Source: an uncultured Lachnospiraceae bacterium (GTDB taxonomy: Bacteria > Bacillota > Clostridia > Lachnospirales > Lachnospiraceae). Taken from it: a stretch of DNA of 64,000 bases. The stretch lies in contig CANRHU010000004.1 of NCBI GenBank assembly GCA_947630485.1, forward strand, positions 1 to 64,000, in the 5' to 3' direction. The notes beneath the pieces are model-generated. The model saw only the letters and a list, made by a program, of their open reading frames with translations, was not told the origin of the DNA and ran no database searches. Shown in pieces: positions 52,304 to 61,203 of the stretch. Numbering within the stretch: the stretch's first letter is position 1; every line of letters starts with the position of its first letter. A program made the translations under genes and the position numbers.

Positions 52304-52957
52304 TTATTCGCCAAATACGGCGATATAGTCCTTTTTGAACTTCTCGATGCCCTGATCCGTCAGCGGGTGCTTGGTCATCTGCATCAGCACCTTGTAGGGC
52401 ACCGTGGCGATGTCGGCGCCGGCCCTCGCGCAGTCGATCACATGGATCGCGTGGCGGATGCTGGCGGCGATGATCTCGGTCTTGATGTCATGGGTCATAA
52501 ATACATCCGCGATATCCTCGATCAGCTCCACGCCCGGCATGGAGATGTCGTCCAGACGTCCCACAAACGGGGAGACATAGGTCGCGCCCGCGCGGGCTGC
52601 CAGAAGCGCCTGGGCCGTGGTGAAAATCAGGGTCACATTGGTCTTGATGCCCTCGGCGGACAGAACCTTGACGGCCTTTAAGCCCTCGGCGGTCATCGGA
52701 ATCTTCACGACCATATTCGGATGGATCGCCGCAATCTCACGGCCCTCCTTGATCATCCCGGCCGCGTCGGTCGTCGTAGCCTTCACCTCGCCGCTGATGG
52801 GGCCGTCCACGATGGATGCGATCTCCGCGATCACCTGATTGAAATCCCGGCCCTCCTTGGCGATCAGGGACGGATTGGTGGTAACTCCGCAGATAATGCC
52901 CATCTCGTTGGCCTCGCGGATCTCGTCTACATTGGCTGTATCGATAAAAAATTTCAT
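52304..52957 (-). CDS. tal: Transaldolase, short (TalC/FSA-like) type
   Basis: A 217-residue class I aldolase. [20 protein letters not shown] and [13 protein letters not shown] open the barrel; the Schiff-base Lys is in [16 protein letters not shown]. It swaps a dihydroxyacetone unit between sugar phosphates in the non-oxidative pentose phosphate path. ATG at 52957 follows GGAAGGAG. It closes the route for arabinose-derived xylulose 5-phosphate together with transketolase. Confidence 0.95.
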   Translation of the reverse strand: MKFFIDTANVDEIREANEMGIICGVTTNPSLIAKEGRDFNQVIAEIASIVDGPISGEVKATTTDAAGMIKEGREIAAIHPNMVVKIPMTAEGLKAVKVLSAEGIKTNVTLIFTTAQALLAARAGATYVSPFVGRLDDISMPGVELIEDIADVFMTHDIKTEIIAASIRHAIHVIDCARAGADIATVPYKVLMQMTKHPLTDQGIEKFKKDYIAVFGE

Positions 52958-53173
52958 GGCTGATATACTCCTTCCATATGGCAATATTTAAATTCCATTG
53001 AGTACGGCCCATGTTCCCTCTCCACGGGCCGCATTCTTCTTATACATACCGGCCGGCGTCTGCCCCGGCGATTTATGCGCAAAGCGGACGGTATCGCCGG
53101 CGTCCACTCTTCACGTACAAAACAAGCGGCTCTTCCGGTCTCTACGGCTTACCCGGAGTCCGAACGCGGACAA

Positions 53174-55156
53174 TTACAGCGACTTCACCGCGGCGACCAC
53201 ATTGTCCACGGTGAACCCAAAATGCTCAAACAGCTTGGCGTAAGGAGCGCTCGCGCCAAATCCATGCATGGTCACATACGCGCCGTCCAGGCCTACGTAC
53301 TTGCCCCAGCCGAAATCGCTGAGCGCCTCGATGGCCACGCGCCTGCGGACGCTCTTCGGAAGCACGGACTCCTTGTACTCGTCGCTCTGCTCCTCGAACA
53401 GATCCATACACGGCATGGACACCACGCGGACCTTCATGCCTTCTTCCGCCAGTACCGCTTTCGCCTTCACCGCCAGCTCCACCTCGGAACCACTGGCAAT
53501 CAGAATCACATCCGGCGTGCCTTCGCAGTCGTCGGTGACGTAGCCGCCCTTCAGCGCCTCCTTGCTGCTGCCGGGCATCGGAGCCAGGTTCTGACGGGTC
53601 AGCACCAGGGCCGTCGGGGTCTTCGTGGACGTCATCGCGCTGTACCAGGCAGCCGCGGTCTCCACCGCGTCGCAGGGACGGAATACGTGGAAATTGGGCA
53701 TCGCACGCAGCATTGCGAGCTGCTCCACCGGCTCATGGGTCGGGCCGTCCTCGCCGACGCCGATGCTGTCATGGCTGAAAACAAAGGTCAGCGGCAGACC
53801 CATAATGGCGGAAAGTCTTGCCATGGGCTTTGTATAATCGCTGAACACAAAGAACGTGGCCACGTAGGGCTTTAAGCCGCCGTGCAGCGCCAGGCCGTTG
53901 CCGATCGCCGCCATCGCCTGCTCGCGGACGCCGAAATGAAGGTTGCGCCCTTCCGGAGTCGCCGCGGAGAAATCCCCCGCGCCGGACATATTGGTCTTAT
54001 TGGACGGAGCCAGGTCGGCGGAACCGCCGAACAGGTTCGGCAGTTTATCCTTCATGTAGTTAATCACCTTGCCGGACAGATTCCGGGTAGCCTCGGGCTT
54101 TTCAGACTGCTTCCAGAAATCCGCGTCATCCCAGAAGATCTCCGCGGCCTTCTCATCGTGATACTGGGTCCAGAGCTTCTCCATCTCCGGATATTCCTGG
54201 CAGTAAGCGGCAAACATCGCGTTCCACGCGTTCTCCGCGTCCACCTTGCTGTCCGCCAGCTCCTGATAATGCGCGTAAACCTCCTCCGGTACATAGAACG
54301 GCTCCTGGGACGGCCACTCCAGGAATTCCTTCATCTCGCGGATATTGTCGTCGCCCAGCGGCTCGCCGTGGGCGCTGGCCTTTCCCTGCTTGGCCGGGCA
54401 GCCGTAGCCGATCTGGGTCTTCACTGTGATGAAGGACGGTTTGCTAAGCTCCGCTTTCGCCAACTCGATGGCCGCGCCGATGGCCGCCAGGTCATTGCCG
54501 TCTTCCACGGTGATGGTCTGGAAACCGAACGCGCTCATCCTCTCCTGCACGTTCTCCGTGAAGGCGATATCGGTGCTTCCCTCGATGGAAATGCTGTTGG
54601 AATCGTAGAGAACGATCAGCTTGCCCAGCTTTAACGTCCCCGCCAGGGAAAACGCCTCGGAGGAAATACCCTCCATCATGCAGCCGTCGCCGCCCAGCAC
54701 AAAGGTATAATGATCCACAACCGGATACTCGTCCCTGTTAAATACTGCCGCCAGATGCTTCTCGGCCATCGCCATGCCGACCGCCATCGCCATGCCCTGT
54801 CCCAGAGGTCCGGTCGTCGCCTCGACGCCGACCGTATGCTTATACTCCGGATGTCCCGGCGTCAGGGAGCCGAACTGGCGGAAGTTCATCAGATCTTCCT
54901 TTGACAGATTCCCGTAGCCGTACAGATGCAGAAGCGAATACAAAAGCATGGAGCCGTGCCCGCCGGATAAGACGAACCGGTCGCGGTTGGGCCAGTCCGG
55001 ATCCGCCGGATTGTGATTCATATGGTTGGCCCACAGCTCATAGGCCGCCGCCGCCGAACCCAGCGGCAGTCCGGGATGTCCCGACTTCGCTTTCTGAATC
55101 GCGTCCGCCGATAACACGCGGATTGCGTTTACTGCCTGTTCCTGTACTGTTTTCAT
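53174..55156 (-). CDS. tkt: Transketolase
   Basis: A 660-residue thiamine-diphosphate enzyme. SGHPGLPLGSAAAAYELW, GDGCMMEGISSEAFSLAG with the cofactor motif, and HDSIGVGEDGPTHEPVEQLA mark the three domains. It processes xylulose 5-phosphate from the arabinose path. ATG at 55156 after AGGAGATC; longer frames lack a ribosome site. It has its own promoter (55315-55343), so it can be expressed apart from araD. Confidence 0.97.
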   Translation of the reverse strand: MKTVQEQAVNAIRVLSADAIQKAKSGHPGLPLGSAAAAYELWANHMNHNPADPDWPNRDRFVLSGGHGSMLLYSLLHLYGYGNLSKEDLMNFRQFGSLTPGHPEYKHTVGVEATTGPLGQGMAMAVGMAMAEKHLAAVFNRDEYPVVDHYTFVLGGDGCMMEGISSEAFSLAGTLKLGKLIVLYDSNSISIEGSTDIAFTENVQERMSAFGFQTITVEDGNDLAAIGAAIELAKAELSKPSFITVKTQIGYGCPAKQGKASAHGEPLGDDNIREMKEFLEWPSQEPFYVPEEVYAHYQELADSKVDAENAWNAMFAAYCQEYPEMEKLWTQYHDEKAAEIFWDDADFWKQSEKPEATRNLSGKVINYMKDKLPNLFGGSADLAPSNKTNMSGAGDFSAATPEGRNLHFGVREQAMAAIGNGLALHGGLKPYVATFFVFSDYTKPMARLSAIMGLPLTFVFSHDSIGVGEDGPTHEPVEQLAMLRAMPNFHVFRPCDAVETAAAWYSAMTSTKTPTALVLTRQNLAPMPGSSKEALKGGYVTDDCEGTPDVILIASGSEVELAVKAKAVLAEEGMKVRVVSMPCMDLFEEQSDEYKESVLPKSVRRRVAIEALSDFGWGKYVGLDGAYVTMHGFGASAPYAKLFEHFGFTVDNVVAAVKSL

Positions 55157-55314
55157 AGTCAGTGATCTCCTCTTCTCAAATCTCAGCTCTGGTTTTGCGG
55201 CTTCACGGCGGGCCCGCAGGGTCTGGTTCCCGCAGCATCTGATGTTCGTCAAAATATGCCCCATACCATGCTGCCTCTGGCAGATCTCCTGCCTGCCGTC
55301 CGCTCTCAGCCATG

Positions 55315-55343
55315 ATTATATACCAGTTTTCTGTTTTTGTCAT
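55315..55343 (-). promoter_or_regulatory. Promoter of the transketolase gene
   Basis: On the minus strand ATGACA (55343-55338), 17 nt, TATAAT (55320-55315), in the 316-bp gap between araD and tkt. The remaining leader (55157-55308) holds GC-rich fold-back sequence but no gene. Confidence 0.65.
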
Positions 55344-55401
55344 CCGTTCGGATGCAATTCGCAGCTATAAATTTACGTCTCAATCTACGCTTATTCCCGC
55401 A

Positions 55402-55469
55402 GCTTTATCTCCCGCGGCGTTACGCGCACGCATCGGCTTTATCTCCTGCGGCGTTACGCACACGCACCG
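55402..55469. repeat. 34-bp tandem duplication downstream of araD
   Basis: Two adjacent copies, 55402-55435 and 55436-55469, each beginning GCTTTATCTCC and holding GCGGCGTTACGC; they differ at three positions. Confidence 0.85.
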
Positions 55470-55472
55470 GCC

Positions 55473-56171
55473 TTACTTTCCCTGCCCGTAATAAGCGTTG
55501 GCCCCGTGCTTCCGGTAGTAATGCTTGTCCTGCAGCTCCTGGGGCGCCGGCTTCACGTCCGGATTCAGCCACTCGCACCGCGCCGCCATCTTCGCCACTT
55601 CCTCCAGCACCACCGCGTTGTGCACCGCCTCATGGGCGTCCTTCCCCCACGTAAACGGCCCGTGGTTCTTACAAAGCACTGCCGGCGTTGCCTCATAATC
55701 CAGACCGTTTTCTTCGAAATGATCCGCGATCAAAATACCGGTATTCAGCTCGTAGGCCTCCTCGATCTCCTCCTTCGTCAGATTCCGCACGCACGGCACC
55801 GTGCCATACAGATAATCCGCATGCGTCGTCCCATAGCAGGGAATCCCCCGTCCCGCCTGGGCCCAGCTCGTCGCCCAGGGCGAATGCGTGTGCACCACGC
55901 CTCCGATCTTCGGGAACCGGTTATACAGCACCACATGCGTCGCCGTATCCGAAGAAGGATTCAGCTTTCCCTCCACCTTCTTCCCGTCCAAATCCACGAC
56001 CACCATATCCTCCGGCGTCAGCTTGTCATAATCCACCCCGCTGGGCTTGATCACAAAAAGCCCCCTTTCCCGGTCGATCCCGCTCACATTCCCCCACGTA
56101 AACGTCACCAACCCATACTTCGGCAAAAGCATATTCGCCTCATAAACTTCCTTCTTCAGTTGCTCAAGCAT
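55473..56171 (-). CDS. araD: L-ribulose-5-phosphate 4-epimerase
   Basis: A 232-residue class II aldolase-fold enzyme. [34 protein letters not shown], and [18 protein letters not shown] with the zinc-binding His pair; [14 protein letters not shown] is the typical end. It turns L-ribulose 5-phosphate into D-xylulose 5-phosphate. ATG at 56171 after AAGGAGATGG. It follows araB across a large intercistronic hairpin. Confidence 0.97.
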   Translation of the reverse strand: MLEQLKKEVYEANMLLPKYGLVTFTWGNVSGIDRERGLFVIKPSGVDYDKLTPEDMVVVDLDGKKVEGKLNPSSDTATHVVLYNRFPKIGGVVHTHSPWATSWAQAGRGIPCYGTTHADYLYGTVPCVRNLTKEEIEEAYELNTGILIADHFEENGLDYEATPAVLCKNHGPFTWGKDAHEAVHNAVVLEEVAKMAARCEWLNPDVKPAPQELQDKHYYRKHGANAYYGQGK

Positions 56172-56213
56172 CCTCGTCCATCTCCTTCCAACCTCAAATC
56201 TCATCCTTCCCCT

Positions 56214-56267
56214 CGACGACAGCGAAGCGCCTCGTCCCTCATCCCGACGACAGCGAAGCGCCTCGTC
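56214..56267. repeat. Two REP-like 23-bp repeats between araB and araD
   Basis: CGACGACAGCGAAGCGCCTC followed by GTC at 56214-56236 and, identical, at 56245-56267. Each unit folds back on itself (GACGA/TCGTC, GCG/CGC). Confidence 0.75.
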
Positions 56268-56295
56268 GTCTAAACTAAAGCCTGCCGACAGCCCA

Positions 56296-56365
56296 GCGGA
56301 TGAGAACTTGTCCGTCTGGGCTGACTTTGCAGGATGGAAGCCCAGACAGACAAGCTCTCATCCGC
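56296..56365 (-). other. 27-bp intercistronic RNA hairpin between araB and araD
   Basis: Arms 56296-56322 and 56339-56365 pair over 27 positions; the loop is 16 nt. Two positions differ from perfect complementarity, and in the minus-strand transcript both are U-G or G-U pairs. No T-run follows, so it is likely an mRNA processing/stability element. Confidence 0.75.
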
Positions 56366-56384
56366 GGACCTCCCCCGCTCAGTC

Positions 56385-57974
56385 TCAGACTAGGCACTCC
56401 AGCGCCGCCTTCTCAATCCCAATCCCCTTCTTATACCTCTCAATAAACTTCTCAAATCCTTCCACCGCGCGCGGATCCGGCTGCATCTCCTCGCCCTTGT
56501 TCCCCGCGAACACCTTCTCCGCCAGGAAATGCCCCAGGCTCTCGCCATCCTCCTTATGGATCATATACGAAGCCAGCAGCGCCATCCCCCACGGGCCGCC
56601 CTCGCCGGCCGTCTCCATCACCGACACCGGCGTATCGATGGCCGCCGCCAGGAAGCCCTGGCCCACGCCCTTCGTCTTAAACAGACCGCCGTGCCCCAGG
56701 ATCGAGTCGATCTTCACATGCTCTTCCTTCAGCAGGATATCCATGCCCACCTTAAGCGCCCCCAACGCCGTGAACAGGTTGACCCGCATGAAATTGGCCA
56801 GATTGAAACTGCTCTCCGGCGAGCGCACGAACAGAGGCCGTCCTTCGCTGACGCCCATGATATGCTCCCCGGAGAAGAACCCGTAGGACAACAATCCGCC
56901 GCAGTCCGGATCTCCCTCCAAGGCCTTATTGTACAGCGTCCCGAACAACGTGTTCATATCCAGCTTCACGCCGATGCTGTCCGCGAACTCCTTAAAAAGT
57001 CCGACCCAGGCGTTCAGATCCGACGTGCAGTTGTTGGCATGGACCATTCCCACCAGGCTGCCGTCCGGCGTGGTCACCAGATCGATCTCCGGATACACCT
57101 TCGAAAGTTCCTTCTCCAGCACCACCATGGCGAATACCGAGGTTCCCGCGGACACATTGCCGGTCCGCTTTGCCACGCTGTTGGTAGCCGCCATGCCGGT
57201 TCCCGCGTCGCCCTCCGGCGGGCAGATGGGGATCCCTGCCTCCAGGGTTCCGCTCTCATCCAGAAGCCTGGCTCCCGCCGCCGTCAGCACGCCGGCCGAT
57301 TCGCCTGCCATCAGGGCCTTCGGCAGAATATCCCGAAGCTTCCACGGATATCCCTTGTCCGCCACCAGCGCGTCAAACTTCGCGATCATTTTCTCATCAT
57401 AATCCTTCGTCTCCGGATCGATCGGGAACATTCCCGAGGCGTCGCCCACGCCCAGCACCTTCTCGCCGGTCAGCTGCCAGTGGATGTATCCCGCCAGCGT
57501 CGTAAAGAACGCTACGTCCTTCACATGCTCCTCGCCGTTTAAGATGGACTGGTACAGATGGGCGATGCTCCATCTCTGCGGAATATTGTAATGGAACAGT
57601 TCCGTCAGCGCCTCCGACGCCGGTCCGGTGATGGTGTTGCGCCAGGTGCGGAACGGCGTCAGAAGGTTCCCCTCTTTGTCAAAGGCCATGTAGCCGTGCA
57701 TCATGGCGGAAAAGCCGATGGCCCCCACCTTGGTCAGCTTCACACCGTATTTTGCTTTCACATCCGCCGCCAGCTTGCTGTAGCAGTCACGGAGTCCCGT
57801 CCAGATATCATCCAGACTGTAGGTCCAGACGCCGTTCTCCAGCCTGTTCTCCCACTCATGGTCGCCGGAAGCGATCGGCGTATGGGATTCGTCGATCAGG
57901 ACCGCCTTGATGCGGGTGGAGCCCAGCTCCAGACCCAGAACGCTGCTCTCGATTGCCTCTTTGATGCTTGCCAT
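56385..57974 (-). CDS. araB: FGGY-family sugar kinase, probable L-ribulokinase
   Basis: A 529-residue kinase. [17 protein letters not shown] is the phosphate-binding loop, [14 protein letters not shown] and [15 protein letters not shown] the hinge and second-lobe motifs, [15 protein letters not shown] the nucleotide part. With araD next door, the substrate is most probably L-ribulose; the sequence could also fit xylulokinase-like members, so the substrate is inferred from context. GGAGG lies before the ATG, 41 nt behind the ArsR-type regulator gene. Confidence 0.88.
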   Translation of the reverse strand: MASIKEAIESSVLGLELGSTRIKAVLIDESHTPIASGDHEWENRLENGVWTYSLDDIWTGLRDCYSKLAADVKAKYGVKLTKVGAIGFSAMMHGYMAFDKEGNLLTPFRTWRNTITGPASEALTELFHYNIPQRWSIAHLYQSILNGEEHVKDVAFFTTLAGYIHWQLTGEKVLGVGDASGMFPIDPETKDYDEKMIAKFDALVADKGYPWKLRDILPKALMAGESAGVLTAAGARLLDESGTLEAGIPICPPEGDAGTGMAATNSVAKRTGNVSAGTSVFAMVVLEKELSKVYPEIDLVTTPDGSLVGMVHANNCTSDLNAWVGLFKEFADSIGVKLDMNTLFGTLYNKALEGDPDCGGLLSYGFFSGEHIMGVSEGRPLFVRSPESSFNLANFMRVNLFTALGALKVGMDILLKEEHVKIDSILGHGGLFKTKGVGQGFLAAAIDTPVSVMETAGEGGPWGMALLASYMIHKEDGESLGHFLAEKVFAGNKGEEMQPDPRAVEGFEKFIERYKKGIGIEKAALECLV

Positions 57975-58015
57975 TTCATTTTCCTCCTTCTTCTTTTTGA
58001 TCTCTATGCCGTCAT

Positions 58016-58936
58016 CTACTGCGGGCTGTAGTTGATCCTCACTTTAATCGCCTGGTTATAGTTGCCGAATTTCTTGCCGAAGATCGTAAATCCGCCTACA
58101 TTGGCCGCGTCCGCCGCCACCTCGAAGCGGAATTTCACGGTGCTCTTATAATTCAGATGAAACTGGTCGATCGTCACGTCGGAAATCTTAAGTCCGTCCA
58201 GGTACGTCCCGGTGCTGTCGATAACGATCAGCTTCAGAAGTCCGTACTGATTCCAGTTGGGGAACCACCAGTCCGGCGTGAAAATACCCTGCACATCGCC
58301 GAAATCCCCCGGGCTTGTCCACATACCGATACATACGTCGTTTAGGTAGAAGCTGATATCGGAGGGCCAGTTATTGTTGACGCCAGGCGCTTCGGAGCTG
58401 ATTTCCATCGACAGGGAAATCTGGTCGATCCGGGTGGACGGCGGCAGAAGCGTCGGCACCAGATACTCCACATACCCCTTTCCGAACCACAATATCTCCG
58501 CGTACATCCGATCCGCGTGGGCGAAATACCGGGGATCGTCCACCTCGCCGATCAGATAGTCGGCGGTAGCGATGCCGCAGGTCGGGAAAATTTCATATCC
58601 CACATAATGACCCACAGGAATCTCCGTATAATAGACATTGCCCAAATTCTCCGTAACTTCCGAAACAACATCCACCAGAATCTTCTCCTGACGCACGCGG
58701 CACAGCTTCTGGTTGCCGTGGCCTCCCCTCTCCGTCAGGACGCTTACCAGACCGCTCTCCTCCAGCATACGCACATGGCTGGTCAGGGCGCCGTTCGTCA
58801 CGCCCAGGGCGCTGGCAAGCTCATTCATATTCATTTCCCCATTGTCCAAAAGCAGCTTCACGATGCGGATTCGGATTTCTGACGCGAGCGCCTTGAATAC
58901 CGGGAGCCCCTCATCCAGATTCTTAATGTGAAGCAT
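58016..58936 (-). CDS. ArsR-type regulator with a large C-terminal domain
   Basis: A 306-residue protein. The N-terminal winged helix ([43 protein letters not shown]) is of ArsR type, but without metal-binding cysteines. The C-terminal ~210 residues have alternating beta pattern ([27 protein letters not shown] is cut to: [20 protein letters not shown] near residue 110; [20 protein letters not shown] near 205; [14 protein letters not shown] near 265), probably a ligand-binding beta-sandwich. ATG at 58936 has AGAGGGG upstream. Between GH43 and araB, it most likely senses arabinose or an arabino-oligosaccharide and controls the locus. Confidence 0.8.
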   Translation of the reverse strand: MLHIKNLDEGLPVFKALASEIRIRIVKLLLDNGEMNMNELASALGVTNGALTSHVRMLEESGLVSVLTERGGHGNQKLCRVRQEKILVDVVSEVTENLGNVYYTEIPVGHYVGYEIFPTCGIATADYLIGEVDDPRYFAHADRMYAEILWFGKGYVEYLVPTLLPPSTRIDQISLSMEISSEAPGVNNNWPSDISFYLNDVCIGMWTSPGDFGDVQGIFTPDWWFPNWNQYGLLKLIVIDSTGTYLDGLKISDVTIDQFHLNYKSTVKFRFEVAADAANVGGFTIFGKKFGNYNQAIKVRINYSPQ

Positions 58937-59037
58937 CTCCACACCCCTCTCTCCATAAAATTCCTCTGCCTCCGCCGCTATCCGTCTGCCGGGCGTTTCC
59001 TCGGTCCGCAGCGGTCAGAGCCGGCATATCCGACGCG

Positions 59038-60468
59038 TCAATATGCCTTTCCCCAATAAGCGTTTCCATTCTGGTCGATCCCGGACACCACCGTGACCGG
59101 CCTGCTGTTCTCAAAATCCCAGCATCTGTGGAATACGCCGTTTTTCACCAGCTTCCTGGCTTTCTGGAAACCGATATCCGCCGAGAGCCTGATCCTGTTT
59201 CCGTTTTCCTCAAACCGGATGAGCTCCCACCCGCTTATCACATTTTCCAGAGATTCCTGTACGGCATCCGCGACGGAAGCGGCGCGGCCGGCCGGCATCC
59301 CCGGCCATGCCCTGCCAAACGATTTCTCATCCGTCCACGCGGCTGCCGACAAACCGCCGACGCCGGTCGCCGTCATAGGCTCCCCGACGTAAGGCTCCGG
59401 GCTCAGCACCGGCCAGCCGTTCACAAAAAACATCGGCCGTATCATCAGATAGTGCATCCTATAACTGTCCCTCTGCTCCTTAGGATCATACTTCCGATCG
59501 ATATTGGCCCCATCCCGTATGTGATGGACAAAGAAATACGCATTCCTCCGGGGATCGTAGAACGGGACCCCATGCCCCGGCCCGCGAAAGCCGTTGAAGC
59601 TCCATTCCTTCCGCGCATTGCCCGCGTTCGGCGCTTCCGCCCGGAAGCGGTAGCTCCCCGCAATCCGCACACCCATGGAATCTTCCACCAGACAGCGGCC
59701 CTTCCAGTCCAGATACGGTCCCTGCAGCCGACGGCTGCGTCCCACCCGGATGTCGTAATTGTCCCCGAGCCATCCGTATGACTGGAACAGATAATAGTAC
59801 CTGGTTTCCGGCACGAAAATCACCGCGGCGCCCTCCGGCCCGTCGATGACCGGCCTCGGATTCCTCTTCGAAATGCACTGTCCGAACGACCTCACGTCCC
59901 CGTCAACCGGCAGTCCTGTCTCCCCGTTCAGCTCCTTTAAAAATATCCCGCCGAAGAAGGAGCCGTATACCAGATAACACCGCTCCCCATCCCACACGAT
60001 ATGGGCGTCGATGGCATTGGGAGCCGCGTCGTCCGTCCCCCAGGTATCCATCACCACGCCCCGGTTCTCGAACGGCCCCAGCGGATGCTTCGCCACCGCG
60101 AGCCAGATCCGCGATTCCGAGCTTCCGAACGCCCTTGTCGCCGCGTAGTACATCCGGTATTCGCCCTTTACATACTCCACATACGGAGCCCAGAAGCTGC
60201 GGGTAGGCGGATACTCGCCGTTATCCCGCCCCTGGGCGATGGCTGCCTCCGACAGCACCGTTCCCTCATACCGGAAATGCACAAGATCCTTCGAGGAACG
60301 CACCGGTATGCCGATTTTGTCGTTCAGCCCGCAGAAAGGCATATAGGTATCCGTCGAATAGGAATAGTAAGCACGCGTCACCGGATCCCACATCATTGAA
60401 GGATCGTGGGAGCCGAGCGCCGCGTTGCGCTTCACATCAAAATCATTCAGCCGCAGGATACCGTCCAT
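59038..60468 (-). CDS. Cytosolic GH43 glycosidase
   Basis: A 476-residue enzyme without signal peptide. AALGSHDPSMMWDP carries the base Asp, NAIDAHIVWDGERCYLVYG the middle Asp, and the region after GSFFGGIFLKEL the acid Glu (IDGPEGAAVIF). This layout is like GH43 arabinanase/arabinofuranosidases (compare the secreted 549-residue paralogue). AAAGGA precedes the ATG at 60468. It is the first gene of the catabolic run with the regulator and araB. Confidence 0.88.
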   Translation of the reverse strand: MDGILRLNDFDVKRNAALGSHDPSMMWDPVTRAYYSYSTDTYMPFCGLNDKIGIPVRSSKDLVHFRYEGTVLSEAAIAQGRDNGEYPPTRSFWAPYVEYVKGEYRMYYAATRAFGSSESRIWLAVAKHPLGPFENRGVVMDTWGTDDAAPNAIDAHIVWDGERCYLVYGSFFGGIFLKELNGETGLPVDGDVRSFGQCISKRNPRPVIDGPEGAAVIFVPETRYYYLFQSYGWLGDNYDIRVGRSRRLQGPYLDWKGRCLVEDSMGVRIAGSYRFRAEAPNAGNARKEWSFNGFRGPGHGVPFYDPRRNAYFFVHHIRDGANIDRKYDPKEQRDSYRMHYLMIRPMFFVNGWPVLSPEPYVGEPMTATGVGGLSAAAWTDEKSFGRAWPGMPAGRAASVADAVQESLENVISGWELIRFEENGNRIRLSADIGFQKARKLVKNGVFHRCWDFENSRPVTVVSGIDQNGNAYWGKAY

Positions 60469-60503
60469 GGGGCATATTTCCTTTCTGCTTTTCACTATTA
60501 TCA

Positions 60504-60532
60504 ATCATATCACATCGTTTTATATTTAACAA
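60504..60532 (-). promoter_or_regulatory. Promoter of the GH43-regulator-araBD run
   Basis: On the minus strand TTGTTA (60532-60527), 17 nt, TATGAT (60509-60504). Confidence 0.7.
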
Positions 60533-60557
60533 TAATATTTTACCTGTTTGTAAATAC

Positions 60558-60596
60558 AAAAATCGTGTCACTGGCACGTTTTTTGCATACTGACGT
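60558..60596 (-). repeat. Hairpin repeat, copy B (CCAGTGA loop)
   Basis: On the minus strand ACGTCAGTATGCAAA, then AAACGTG, CCAGTGA, CACGATTTT. It keeps the loop of copy A while the stem bases differ but still pair (CGTG/CACG). It follows directly after a terminator. Confidence 0.7.
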
Positions 60597-60601
60597 AAAA
60601 C

Positions 60602-60638
60602 AAAAAGCCGCTCTCCTGTTTTCCACGAAAAGCGACTT
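60602..60638 (-). terminator. Terminator after the DUF6171 gene
   Basis: On the minus strand AGTCGCT (60637-60631) pairs with AGCGGCT (60612-60606), followed by TTTTTG and TTTT. Confidence 0.65.
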
Positions 60639-60724
60639 TGCATTCCGTTGTTCTTTCGGGCCGCGGGCCAGGGTGCCTACCGGCGCCCCGCCGAATCCCG
60701 GATTGCGTCCAAATATCCTTACCC

Positions 60725-61198
60725 TCACCAGCGCTTCGCCGGACACCGGGCCGCGCGCTTTAAAGCCCTTACCTCGGCGTAACAGCCGCACTGCATACAG
60801 GTGGCGTTGTCCAGATACGGACATTCCCGGCAGACCGACAGACGCCGGGCATACTCCGCGTCGTCCGCTTTCTCCGAGGCCGGCATGGCCTGGCGCAGGC
60901 GGACAATGCTCTGATAATACGTCTCCTGACCGTCCATCTCATAGAGGAAGCAGCGCCGGCAACGGCGGAGCGCGGCTATCCGCGCCTCCCCATCCCGCGT
61001 CCGCATTTCCGGCACGGATTCCGGCGCGGACTTTGGCACGGATTCCGGCGCGCACTCCGGCACAATCTCCGGCACGGATTCCGGCGTGCACTCCGACACC
61101 GTCTCCGGTACGGGCTCCGGCACAGTCTCCGCCAGTTGTATGTACGGCGCGGCGGCCCTCACCGGGCCGCCGCCTGAGACATGATCGCACACTGTCAT
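60725..61198 (-). CDS. DUF6171-like Cys-rich protein with Pro-Glu repeat arm
   Basis: A 157-residue protein. The C-terminal ~90 residues match the DUF6171 pattern: CRRCFLYEMDGQETYYQSI, CRECPYLDNATCMQCGCYAEVR and ARCPAKRW, with about eight Cys probably binding zinc. The N-terminal arm has repeats of PESVPE/PECAPE type that are not part of the family. GGAG lies 8 nt before the ATG inside the end of the GH51 gene, so the two are coupled. Function unknown. Confidence 0.75.
   Translation of the reverse strand: MTVCDHVSGGGPVRAAAPYIQLAETVPEPVPETVSECTPESVPEIVPECAPESVPKSAPESVPEMRTRDGEARIAALRRCRRCFLYEMDGQETYYQSIVRLRQAMPASEKADDAEYARRLSVCRECPYLDNATCMQCGCYAEVRALKRAARCPAKRW
61010..61135 (-). repeat. Degenerate tandem repeats encoding the Pro-Glu arm
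   Basis: About eight units of 12-18 bp built on GGCACGGATTCCGG / GGCGCGCACTCCGG, encoding PESVPE-like steps. Confidence 0.7.
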
Positions 61199-61203
61199 AC
61201 CGA

